DNA from: Tubulanus polymorphus
Lineage: Eukaryota; Nemertea; Palaeonemertea; Tubulaniformes; Tubulanidae
Assembly: GCF_964204645.1 (NCBI RefSeq)
Contig: NC_134031.1
Coordinates: 10,456,501-10,520,500, forward strand
Direction of reading: 5' to 3'
Length of the DNA: 64,000 nucleotides
The notes below the pieces were generated by a model. The model was not told the DNA's origin. It did not search any database and saw nothing but the letters and a program-made list of their open reading frames with translations. Within the stretch, counting starts at the first letter, position 1. The number at the start of each line of letters is the position of its first letter. The position numbers and the translations under genes are program-made. Of this stretch, positions 27,601 through 39,400 are shown piece after piece.

Positions 27601-30076
27601 TTTTCCCATAGGGGGAATATTTGATACGAAAACGTCTTTTCTCGCGCTGAACGACGTTTTCGCGTCGAAAATTGCTTTTCCTGACGATTTGAGCGCTTTT
27701 ACGCATCGACATTGTCGTTTTTCCCATAGGGGGAATATTTGATACGAAAACGTCTTTTCTCGCGCTTAACGACGTTTTCGGGTCGAAAAGTGGTTTTCCT
27801 GACGATTTGAGCGCTTTTACACATCGACATTGTCGTTTTTCCCATAGGGGGAATATTTGATACGAAAACGTCTTTTCTCGCGCTGAACGACGTTTTCGGG
27901 TCGAAAAGTGCTTTTCCTGACGATTTGAGCGCTTTTACGCATCGACATTGTCGTTTTTCCCATAGGGGGAATATTTGATACGAAAACGACTTTTCTCGCG
28001 CTGAACGACGTTTTCGGGTCGAAAAGTGGTTTTCCTGACGATTTGAGCGCTTTTACGCATCGCCATTGTCGTTTTTCCCATAGGGGGAATATTTGATACG
28101 AAAACGTCTTTTCTCGCGCTGAACGACGTTTTCGCGTCGAAAAGTACTTTTCCTGACGATTTGTGGGCTTTTACGCATCGACATTGTCGTTTTTCCCATA
28201 GGGGGAATATTTGATACGAAAACGTCTTTTCTCGCGCTGAACGACGTTTTCGCGTCGAAAAGTGCTTTTCCTGACGATTTGAGCGCTTCAACTCATCGAC
28301 ATTGTCGTTTTTCCCATAGGGGGAATATTTGATACGAAAACGTCTTTTCTCGCGCTGAACGACGTTTTCGCGTCGAAAAGTGCTTTTCCTGACGATTTGA
28401 GCGCTTTTACGCATCGACATTGTCGTTTTTCCCATAGGGGGAATATTTGATACGAAAACGTCTTTTCTCGCGCTGAACGACGTTTTCGGGTCGAAAAGTG
28501 GTCTTCCTGACGATTTGAACGCTTTTACGCATCGACATTGTCGTTTTTCCCATAGGGGGAATATTTGATACGAAAACGTCTTTTCTCGCGCTGAACGACG
28601 TTTTCGCGTCGAAAAGTGGTTTTCCTGACGATTTGAGCGCTTTTACGCATCGACATTGTCGTTTTTCCCATAGGGGGAATATTTGAAACGAAAACGTCTA
28701 TTCTCGCGCTGAACGACGTTTTCGGGTCGAAAAGTGCTTTTCCTGACGATTTGAGCCCTTTTACGCATCGACATTGTCGTTTTTCCCATAGGGGGAATAT
28801 TTCATACGAAAACGTCTTTTCTCGCGCTGAACGACGTTTTCGGGTCGAAAAGTGGTTTTCCTGACGATTTGAGCGCTTTTACGCATCGCCATTGTCGTTT
28901 TTCCCATAGGGGGAATATTTGATACGAAAACGTCTTTTCTCGCGCTGAACGACGTTTTCGCGTCGAAAAGTGCTTTTCCTGACGATTTGAGCGCTTTTAC
29001 GCATCGACATTGTCGTTTTTCCCATAGGGGGAATATTTGATACGAAAACGTCTTTTCTCGCGCTGAACGACGTTTTCGGGTCGAAAAGTGGTCTTCCTGA
29101 CGATTTGAGCGCTTTTACGCATCGACATTGTCGTTTTTCCCATAGGGGGAATATTTGATACGAAAACGTCTTTTCTCGCGCTGAACGACGTTTTCGCGTC
29201 GAAAAGTGGTTTTCCTGACGATTTGAGCGCTTTTACGCATCGACATTGTCGTTTTTCCCATAGGGGGAATATTTGAAACGAAAACGTCTATTCTCGCGCT
29301 GAACGACGTTTTCGGGTCGAAAAGTGCTTTTCCTGACGATTTGAGCCCTTTTACGCATCGACATTGTCGTTTTTCCCATAGGGGGAATATTTCATACGAA
29401 AACGTCTTTTCTCGCGCTGAACGACGTTTTCGGGTCGAAAAGTGGTTTTCCTGACGATTTGAGCGCTTTTACGCATCGCCATTGTCGTTTTTCCCATAGG
29501 GGGAATATTGATACGAAAACGTCTTTTCTCGCGCTGAACGACGTTTTCGCGTCGAAAAGTACTTTTCCTGACGATTTGAGGGCTTTTACGCATCGACATT
29601 GTCGTTTTTCCCATAGGGGGAATATTTGATACGAAAACGTCTTTTCTCGCGCTGAACGACGTTTTCGGGTCGAAAAGTGGTTTTCCTGACGATTTGAGCG
29701 CTTCAACTCATCGACATTGTCGTTTTTCCCATAGGGGGAATATTTGATACGAAAACGTCTTTTCTCGCGCTGAACGACGTTTTCGGGTCGAAAAGTGGTT
29801 TTCCTGACGATTTGAGCGCTTTTACGCATCGACATTGTCGTTTTTCCCATAGGGGGAATATTTGATACGAAAACGTCTTTTCTCGCGCTGAACGACGTTT
29901 TCGCGTCGAAAAGTGCTTTTCCTGACGATTTGAGCGCTTTTACGCATCGACATTGTCGTTTTTTTTCCCATAGGGGGAATATTTGATACGAAAACGTCTT
30001 TTCTCGCGCTGAACGACGTTTTCGCGTCGAAAATTGCTTTTCCTGACGATTTGAGCGCTTTTACGCATCGACATTG

Positions 30077-30493
30077 AACACGTTCCCAAATGTTTTGATA
30101 CTTTCTCAGTTTGTATCAAAAATATTGCCAATTTCTTGTCCTTGAGTCCTGAAAAATGATAAATTTACAGCGCAAAATCGTACAAACGTGTCAATTATAC
30201 TTCTAAACACTTTATTTGCGGACCAGTTTATGAATTGAGCGTGGGCCATAGAGCGCTATATCCGCCTGTGATCTCGACTTTCAATTTATTACGTAAGCTA
30301 TTCGTGAACAAAATGCGGCCGGCGCACAATAGAAACTTCGCTCTATGTATTCTTTCATAACCGCCGACAAAGAGGACCGATATTTCGCAAATTGGATTCG
30401 GGAGGTTTAAACCTCCCAAGGTCAAATCACTAAAATTGTGACCTTCGTGGAAATTATCTAAAAAGCCGATGGTAATCAAATTTAGCAGAACCT
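30077..30493 (+). repeat. Left terminal inverted repeat, insert copy 1
   Basis: Pairs with ~36062-36474. Well-conserved islands include TTTTGATACTTTCTCAGTTT, CGTACAAACGTGTCA, GAGGACCGATATTT and the 18-bp palindrome at 30400-30417. Confidence 0.85.
30400..30417. repeat. 18-bp perfect palindrome in the TIR
   Basis: GGGAGGTTTAAACCTCCC, perfectly self-complementary. Unchanged in the opposite terminal repeat (36131-36148) although neighbouring bases have diverged, and also in copy 2 (46380-46397, 52111-52128). A candidate protein-binding site. Confidence 0.8.
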
Positions 30494-32351
30494 TTTACCC
30501 AAACGTTCAATGGTTTGAAAATCTTTCAATGGCATTCCTAAGTATTTGATGAAAGTTGAGAAATCATAAGATATTCATATAACCATGGACTCTAAAACCT
30601 AAATCATATAAGAGTCCCCGATATAAACAAAAAAACTTCGCATAACGAAGAAGCAAAAATTCGAATCTGATTCATCTGTTTGGAATTGATTCTTATGAAA
30701 TAGAAAACAAATGCGTGAGCACTACTCATTCATTCAATTTACTTTGCGGCTTTACAACGGCTATTTCACTGGTTCTGCGTGATGAGATAATTCTGATTAA
30801 AGTTATTGTTATAATTTCTATATGTATATACGTAATGATACTCTTTCTGAATAAAGGATGCACGTTATTCGAATCCCCACCATTGTTCTCTACAATGTAC
30901 GTTAATCAAACTCACGATAAAACCAGAGCCAAAACCATGGACTCAAAAACGAAGAATCCGTGGTCAAACATACAATTCTAATTTCCCCGTTAGTTCACTG
31001 ATGCCGTCAGTTTCTATCGAATGCAAGGATTCTAGCCAATCAGAGAGGCGCATGTACACATCCATTGGCATGTTAGTTATAGTACAACTTAGACAATAAT
31101 CAAGGTTCGAGCCAATGTCAGTAACTAGAATATGTTCTTTCATCAAATACAAATAACTCAGCAGTAGTCAGTTAGTTGAGTTTGTTTGACTTGATTTGTA
31201 TTTCATCAATCAATCTATTTCATTTTATTTCAAAGTACAAACTAAACGCTTGAATTGCTTATAACACGACCAGGTATGAATTAGAATAGATCGGCTTAAT
31301 ATTTCGAATGCAAATTTGGCGTTTAAGCAATCGGAAATTCGAAGTGCTTGAGAAATTTTTCAATACGCCCATTACTTCGAATAGCGATAAGTTCATTGAC
31401 ACATGTGACCATTGTTGTGTTACTTTCGATAGCGAGTCGAATAAGCTATGCGACAGCTAACGACAGCACAATCGCAATATCAACAGAAGTTCATTTTATC
31501 CTACATGATGAGGCTAAATTCAGTGAAATCGATCGTGTTCTGAAATATATATTTTCCTGGATACATGTTGTCTATTGTAGCTATTCTATGCGGTTTTACA
31601 TTAACCTGCTATAACATATTGACCGTTTTCAAGAACCCAAAAATTACAATTTTCTGGGTATCTGTTTTTTTTTTCAAAAACAACCCAAACCCGAAATTGT
31701 GTACAGTTAGTACGCAGCGTATATACTGTCGGATTAGAGAATATTGAAAAAACTTAGAAAAAGTTCAGTGAAGGAAAATAAGCTCAGCAGTGACAAATTG
31801 TCATTTCATCCCCTGCACGTGATTAATTGATGTCCAAATATCTTCTACCGTGAAAACTCTGCATTTAGCGTCAAACGAATTTTTGTATACGTATCTCAGG
31901 ATGCATGCTCTTCAAAAAGATAGCCTATTAGGAAAAAACTTACCCGGTAAAATCCTAATTTGTCCTAAACGATATTCCAACTATTATTTTGTTAATTATT
32001 CAACTATCATCACTAACTGGGTAAGTTAGTTGAACTTACATAAAGATATTTCATTAGGGACACTTCAATTTCACACCATTCAATATCATAAGGGAACAAA
32101 ATTCTTTGAAACTTGGTAGTTCTTAAGACTAGGTTTTGTTTCCGAAATTTACTAAATGTACCAATTCTAATAATTCACTCATTGAAGCTTCTATATATAA
32201 AAAGCGAAAGCTCGTGCGTCGGAATAAATAGTTAACCTTTAAACTACTACTCGTCTCTTCGTTTAAATTCAAATAATATAAGTCTTTATTGATTCTTTTT
32301 TGTTGAAATATGCATAACTTTTTCTGGGCAAATTTCTATATTCTGTCAAGT

Positions 32352-32398
32352 CATGGACTCTAAAACGATTTAGACATTAAAACGTTTTAGAGTCCATG
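32352..32398. repeat. Perfect 16-bp inverted repeat (hairpin)
   Basis: CATGGACTCTAAAACG (32352-32367) and its exact reverse complement (32383-32398) around a 15-nt loop. Single copies of CATGGACTC-like sequence also occur at 30584 and 30936, and a related CCATGG...CCATGG dyad at 35752-35786. Copy 2 is at 48332-48378. Confidence 0.85.
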
Positions 32399-33257
32399 TT
32401 TGGCTATAACGAATATGACTAACTCCCTGGGGCAACGATGTGGCTGATGAAATGATCTCTCCCATTGTAATCCCACCATTTAATTACTCATTGTATAACA
32501 ACTCTCACAATTAAGCCTCGGACTCTTAAACGAATTATGAGTGCATGCTTTAGTATAGGCTCTGATATACCGGGTAGAGCATATTGTCTTGATTTAGAAC
32601 ATGTATGCATAAACTCTAGGCTGCAAAGAAATACGTTTTCAGCGGCTCTAATCGAGTTAAATTTTTCGTGATAGATTAACACAGAAAGGCGACACCCAAT
32701 CGCTGCTTATTGACATTAGGCACAAGTCACTGTTATGTTCATTAGTAAAACTAATATAGAATGAATAAGTGAGGAGGGAAAATGTATAAATTAAATTTAT
32801 AAATGAATTTATAAGAATTTAGCATGCATCGGAGTGCACTTAAATTGGATTATTACAAAATAACTCACTTCAAAATTTATGATATTGTTTCATTGATATT
32901 TATTACTTTAAAGCAATTCACTTTAAGAACTTTGGTCAACAATAAGTCTGACCTGCAAATCAAATCATCGGGAGACAAAATACTGTTTCAAAAAATTATA
33001 TTGCTAATACATTCCTAATCTTAACCTTTCGCCATAAACCTACTGGATTTAGAGCCTGGGGCATTTTAGATGGTTGTAGGTAGAAATCCCCTAGGTAAAA
33101 TCCTCACCTGACGATTTTTCAAGAACATTTGAAAGCACGATATTTATTCAAACATATTCCTCCACAATACAACTGCAATATATTTGAACTGTGCATTGAA
33201 CTATTTTGTTGAAATAAATCTTTAAATAAATTCATAGAATAAATGAAATTAATGAAC

Positions 33258-33331
33258 TTTTTATTCATACTACCTTTTCATATTTTTATTCATACTATCT
33301 TTTCATATTTTTATTCATACTATCTTTTAAT
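33258..33331 (+). repeat. 25-bp direct repeat, three copies
   Basis: TTTTTATTCATACTATCTTT-type units start at 33258, 33283 and 33308. Copy 2 is at 49238-49311. A minor microsatellite-like expansion inside the insert. Confidence 0.85.
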
Positions 33332-36061
33332 TCGAAATAAATAACTCTTTTTTACTTGTGGTATAGTATGCTTATGATATGGATTCGATTTACGTATCAA
33401 TATGTTCATGTTGACAGGGGCCTGATGATGGCTAATAGCATTAGCCGAAACATTGCTCGTAGAACATTTGATTTTTAGCTGAATTCATTGTGGGATTTGT
33501 CTCATTATTCACCATACACGGATATTGTGTATTTTCTTCACATTTTCATGTTGGTTTTGAACAACTTAAATTTTGCGATTCTAATACCTTATTAACTTTA
33601 GATGACAGTAATACCTTCAATTTACATTTAACATATGATCACTGCTGAAAGTGTAATAAGGAATATATATTTACTCCAGTGACAATATTTTGATTCAAAG
33701 ATTTAATTCAATCATCTAGTCTGAGTCTTTATGGTAAAACTTCTGGCTAACCAAGAGCTAACCGAATTCCGACAATAGAAGGTGGTCGCTTGAAAATTAG
33801 TTAATTTACGCAACAGGAATCTATCTTGATTTCAAGGGCACTTCAATTAATCGTTTCAATAGTGACCACTGTAAATAAGCCAGTAGTTTAAATGACCGAA
33901 TTCAATCAACCGATTCGTATCCTAAGAATGAGAATTGTATCTAACCACAGTAGTTATTCCTCATCAAACGTTCGGTCATCATATTATACATCTATACATC
34001 ATTACTATCATCTTCAGTTAATAGAAGTGCAATAAAATCTAGAATCTATGAGTTGAGATTTTTTAAACATAATAAATTGTGTTGATTTTATGTTAGTTAA
34101 ATCAAATATTGGGAATATTTTACCGGGGGATTTTCACTTTGGGGATAATAACCTAAATTATTTTATATCATCGGTTTTCATTAAGAAAAAAAAACAACTA
34201 TTAATCTTAACTACACTTATTTTATTCCTTTTGGAACATTAAGATTCTTTCATTGAATTTAATATGTTATTTCGTACAATAGTTCATCACAGTGCGTCAT
34301 TCACGCTTAAATGTACAAAACTTCTTTACAGAGTTCAAAATATAAACCAACAATCTCATCTCAAGCATGTACTAGCGCTGACGCTATGGGATAAAACCAA
34401 GTCTCGATTCATTGCCTAAAATGTGGGTACATTCATTCAAATCAGGACTAAAATACGCTTATATGAATATCTTGCATGATATCATTTTACATTACGGGTG
34501 TCTCATAGGCCTGGTTTTACTTGTACATTGTCATCAATTAATTAAACATCCCAAGTAACTTCGTTATTTACTTATGGCTTAATCACTGGTATTCAATAGC
34601 TAGTCGGCTATAGAAAGACTAACCCGATAAAATTCCATTAACCGTTCGTCCACAGTCGAACACTCGCGGGTTAATTCGCAACGACTTTAAAGAAAGAAAA
34701 TGATTGCATGAAATCTAGTTTTCGTATCAATCGGCGTCCAATCTCTTAAACCATCCTAAACACAGTAGTTTAGTAGTTTGTGTCTATTTGCTTTTGCTGA
34801 TGTCATTTAACATAACAATGGAAATGTATTCGTTTATTTGGAAATTATATGAAGATATGGAGTAATCATGTGACAAATCAAATTATTACTGCAAGGCAAA
34901 ACATAGCGCACTTCAGATATATGATATGGCCTTAAAGACTTTTCATATATTAACAGTCCAGTTTAACGTCTATTGATATGAATAGTTCAGTTTTGATATG
35001 ACTGTCGCAACAGTTGGAATAAAACGTATGAAATCTAGGAGCATTTATCTCATGAAATTTAGATTTGAGATAATTGTATTGTATTGTATGAGGATTAAAC
35101 ATTTCAATGGCTGGTGATTATTTGTGATGAAATAATCAGTGAGATGGACTGTTGATGTAGCCCTGATTGAGGCACTCGGGTCAAATAATATTTTTAGATA
35201 CAACAGTGCATTTGTTAAAGCAGAACACATGATTTTAAACTAAATATAAGTAGCTAAACCGTTAATTTTCATTCCTAACTTTTTCATCACTCCCGATTAT
35301 CAAAAATAATTCAACAGTTTGATTAACGGATAGTTGCAGTTAACAACATTTCTATCTGATAGAGAAGGTATACAGGTATACAGAGGAACAAGAAAAGAAC
35401 ATCCAACTAGACACTGAAAAATCTTTATTCGGGTTTTTTACCAGGGGCCTTTACCTTGGGGTATATTTCACTAGGGGATTTTTACTGAAAGGGACATTTA
35501 CGGGGCGAGTTTTTACCCGATCACATCGATTATTGAATGACATGTTCGATAAAATCATGACAAAAACTGGTATCACTGGTACAATTTGCTAATTTTTGCT
35601 ATTCGGGTGGTTCTGTAGATTATTGACTATACCGTTGGTAACTGAATAGCTATTTGTATCACTGATCGGACTGTGATGTGAAAATATAGCTTTGACAAAA
35701 CCACAACGAGAAATGAATCAAATGCAATATTTGACTCGAAAACGAGCTTAACCATGGATTCAGTAACGTTTTTTTACAGTCCATGGCTGAAATGACGCTA
35801 TTGAAAAAATCAATGAGAAATACTGCCTCCGATTTTTATAACGAAAATATAGGAATGAATTCCGAACAGAATCAAATCAGGTTGTTCTTATTGGTATTGT
35901 GTATACATTTCATTTATTAGATATTTCAAGTAATTCGTGTAATTAGGAAAAACTCGATCCAATAATGGGTTTTTCTTTCAGTTTTAAGTAATTTACAACT
36001 TACCAAATATGGACTTCATGGTTTGACATTAAAACCAGTGAGCATTATGGTATCAAGTTCA

Positions 36062-36474
36062 ACCAAAATTGATTACGATCGGCCTTTCGTAGAATCTCCC
36101 TGAAGGTCACAATTTTAGTAAATTGACCTTGGGAGGTTTAAACCTCCCGAATCCAATTAGCAAAATATCGGTCCTCTATGTCGGCGACAATAAAAGTACC
36201 CTGCGCGTAACTTTCTATTGTGCGCCTGCCGCGTTTTGGGCACGAGTAGCTTACGTAATCTTAATTGAAAGTTGAGATCACAGGCAGATATTGAGGTCTA
36301 TGGCCCACACAAAACATCATAAATTGGTCAGGAAATAAAGTGTTTTGTGGTATAGATGACACGTTTGTACGATTTTACACTGTAAATTTATCATTTTTCA
36401 GGACTTTCAGGACCTAAAATCAGCAATATTTTTGATACAAACTGAGAAAGTATCAAAACATTTGAGAACGCGTT
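36062..36474 (-). repeat. Right terminal inverted repeat, insert copy 1
   Basis: Reverse complement of 30077-30493 with about one change per five bases plus small indels. Carries the same 18-bp palindrome at 36131-36148. The outer end is GAACGCGTT. Confidence 0.85.
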
Positions 36475-39400
36475 ATTGTCGTTTTTCCCATAGGGGGAAT
36501 ATTTGATACGAAAACGTCTTTTCTCGCGCTTAACGACGTTTTCGGGTCGAAAAGTGGTTTTCCTGACGATTTGAGCGCTTTTACGCATCGACATTGTCGT
36601 TTTTTTTCCCATAGGGGGAATATTTGATACGAAAACGTCTTTTCTCGCGCTAAACGACGTTTTCGGGTCGAAAAGTGCTTTTCCTGACGATTTGAGCGCT
36701 TTTACGCATCGACATTGTCGTTTTTCCCATAGGGGGAATATTTGATACGAAAACGTCTTTTCTCGCGCTGAACGACGTTTTCGGGTCGAAAAGTGGTTTG
36801 CCTGACGATTTGAGCGCTTTTACGCATCGCCATTGTCGTTTTTCCCATAGGGGGAATATTTAATACGAAAACGTCTTTTCTCGCGCTGAACGACGTTTTC
36901 GGGTCGAAAAGTGCTTTTCCTGACGATTTGAGCGCTTTTACGCATCGACATTGTCGTTTTTCCCATAGGGGGAATATTTGATACGAAATCGTCTTTTCTC
37001 GCGCCGAACGACGTTTTCGCGTCGAAAAGTGGTCTTCCTGACGATTTGAGCGCTTTTACGCATCGACATTGTCGTTTTTTCCCATAGGGGGAATATTTGA
37101 TACGAAAACGTCTTTTCTCGCGCTGAACGACGTTTTCGCGTCGAAAAGTGCTTTTCCTGACGATTTGAGCGCTTTTACGCATCGACATTGTCGTTTTTCC
37201 CATAGGGGGAATATTTGATACGAAAACGTCTTTTCTCGCGCTGAACGACGTTTTCGGGTCGAAAAGTGCTTTTCCTGACGATTTGAGCCCTTTTACGCAT
37301 CGACATTGTCGTTTTTCCCATAGGGGGAATATTTCATACGAAAACGTCTTTTCTCGCGCTGAACGACGTTTTCGGGTCGAAAAGTGGTTTTCCTGACGAT
37401 TTGAGCGCTTTTACGCATCGACATTGTCGTTTTTCCCATAGGGGGAATATTTGATACGAAAACGTCTTTTGTCGCGCTGAACGACGTTTTCCCGTCGAAA
37501 AGTGCTTGTCCTGACGATTTGAGCGCTTTTACGCATCGACATTGTCGTTTTTCCCATAGGGGGAATATTTGATACGAAAACGTCTTTTCTCGCGCTGAAC
37601 GACGTTTTCGCGTCGAAAAGTGCTTTCCCTGACGATTTGAGCGCTTTTACGCATCGACATTGCCGTTTTTCCGATAGGGGGAATATTTGAAACGAAAACG
37701 TCTTTTCTCGCGCTGAACGACGTTTTCGGGTCGAAAAGTGCTTTTCCTGACGATTTGAGCGCTTTTACGCATCGACATTGTCGTTTTTCCCATAGGGGGA
37801 ATATTTGATACGAAAACGTCTTTTCTCGCGCTGAACGACGTTTTCGCGTCGAAAAGTGCTTTTCCTGACGATTTGAGCGCTTTTACGCATCGACATTGTC
37901 GTTTTTCCCATAGGGGGAATATTTGAAGCGAAAACGTCTTTTCTCGCGCTGAACGACGTTTTCGGGTCGAAAAGTGCTTTTCTTGACGATTCGAGCGCTT
38001 TTACGCATCGACATTGTCGTTTTTCCCATAGGGGGAATATTTGATACGAAAACGTCTTTTCTCGCGCTGAACGACGTTTTCGGGTCGAAAAGTGGTTTAC
38101 CTGACGATTTGAGCGCTTTTACGCATCGCCATTGTCGTTTTTCCCATAGGGGGAATATTTGATACGAAAACGTCTTTTCTCGCGCTAAACGACGTTTTCG
38201 GGTCGAAAAGTGCTTTTCCTGACGATTTGAGCGCTTTTACGCATCGACATTGTCCTTTTTCCCATAGGGGGAATATTTGATACGAAAACGTCTTTTCTCG
38301 CGCTGAACGACGTTTTCGGGTCGAAAAGTGGTTTTCCTGACGATTTGAGCGCTTTTACGCATCGCCATTGTCGTTTTTCCCATAGGGGGAATATTTGATA
38401 CGAAAACGTCTTTTCTCGCGCTGAACGACGTTTTCGGGTCGAAAAGTGCTTTTCCTGACGATTTGAGCGCTTTTACGCATCGACTTTGTCGTTTTTCCCA
38501 TAGGGGGAATATTTGATACGAAATCGTCTTTTCTCGCGCCGAACGATGTTTTCGCGTCGAAAAGTGGTCTTCCTGACGATTTGAGCGCTTTTACGCATCG
38601 ACATTGTCGTTTTTTCCCATAGGGGGAATGTTTGATACGAAAACGTCTTTTCTCGCGCTGAACGACGTTTTCGCGTCGAAAAGTGGTTTTCCTGACGATT
38701 TGAGCGCTTTTACGCATCGACATTGTCGTTTTTCCCATAGGGGGAATATTTGATACGGAAACGTCTTTTCTCGCGCTGAACGACGTTTTCGGGTCGAAAA
38801 GTGCTTTTCCTGACGATTTGAGCCCTTTTACGCATCGACATTGTCGTTTTTCCCATAGGGGGAATATTTGATACGAAAACGTCTTTTCTCGCACTGAACG
38901 ACGTTTTCGCGTCGAAAAGTGCTTTTCCTGACGATTTGAGCGCTTTTACGCATCGACATTGTCGTTTTTCCCATAGGGGGAATATTTGAAGCGAAAACGT
39001 CTTTTCTCGCGCTGAACGACGTTTTCGGGTCGAAAAGTGCTTTTCTTGACGATTTGAGCGCTTTTACGCATCGACATTGTCGTTTTTCCCATAGGGGGAA
39101 TATTTGATACGAAAACGACTTTTCTCGCGCTGAACGACGTTTTCGGGTCGAAAAGTGGTTTTCCTGACGATTTGAGCGCTTTTACGCATCGACATTGTCG
39201 TTTTTCCCATAGGGGGAATATTTGATACGAAAGCGTCCTTTCTCGCGCTGAACGATGTTTTCGGGTCGAAAAGTGCTTTTCCTGACGATTTGAGCGCTTT
39301 TACGCATCGACATTGTCGTTTTTCCCATAGGGGGAATATTTGATACGAAAACGTCTTTTCTCGCGCTGAACGACGTTTTCGGGTCGAAAAGTGGTTTTTT

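Larger units (their letters stand above)
16414..30076. repeat. 118-bp satellite array 1 (~116 monomers)
   Basis: Head-to-tail monomers of 118 bp: successive CTGAACGACG words fall at 16418, 16536 and so on. Monomers are mostly 90-98% alike by eye. Each contains CGAAAACGTC and GACGTTTTCG as 10-bp inverted arms 16 nt apart, plus GAAAAG-TG-CTTTTC and TTCCC-ATAGG-GGGAA, and about 14 CpG. Recurrent variants are GCG/GGG before TCGAAAAG, CTTTT/GGTTTT, TACGCATC/CAACTCATC, and T-run expansions of +2 to +4. The left edge is broken by the Polinton and the right edge by the 6.4-kb insert. Long minus-strand frames across it are not genes. Confidence 0.98.
30077..36474 (+). mobile_element. 6,398-bp insert with long terminal inverted repeats, copy 1
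   Basis: Interrupts the satellite between ...ATTG (30073-30076) and ATTG... (36475-36478), an apparent 4-bp target duplication, because intact monomers have ATTG once at this site. Ends are AACACGTTC and GAACGCGTT. The first ~415 bp (to ~30493) and last ~413 bp (from ~36062) are inverted repeats at roughly 80% identity by eye. No reading frame exceeds 88 codons and none resembles a transposase, so it is probably a non-autonomous or decayed DNA transposon. The interior is A/T-rich unique sequence with several short palindromes. The superfamily cannot be assigned; 4-bp duplications occur in Sola and Chapaev-type families among others. Confidence 0.85.

Noticed and set aside
16414-30076. CRISPR-like array
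   Set aside because: The repeats are contiguous, with no unique spacers, in a eukaryotic context; this is ordinary satellite DNA.
30228-35230. Short frames of 60-88 codons in the 6.4-kb insert (and their copies near 46.2-51.2 kb)
   Set aside because: Lengths are near chance expectation for this composition, no motif is recognisable, and one lies across the terminal repeat.
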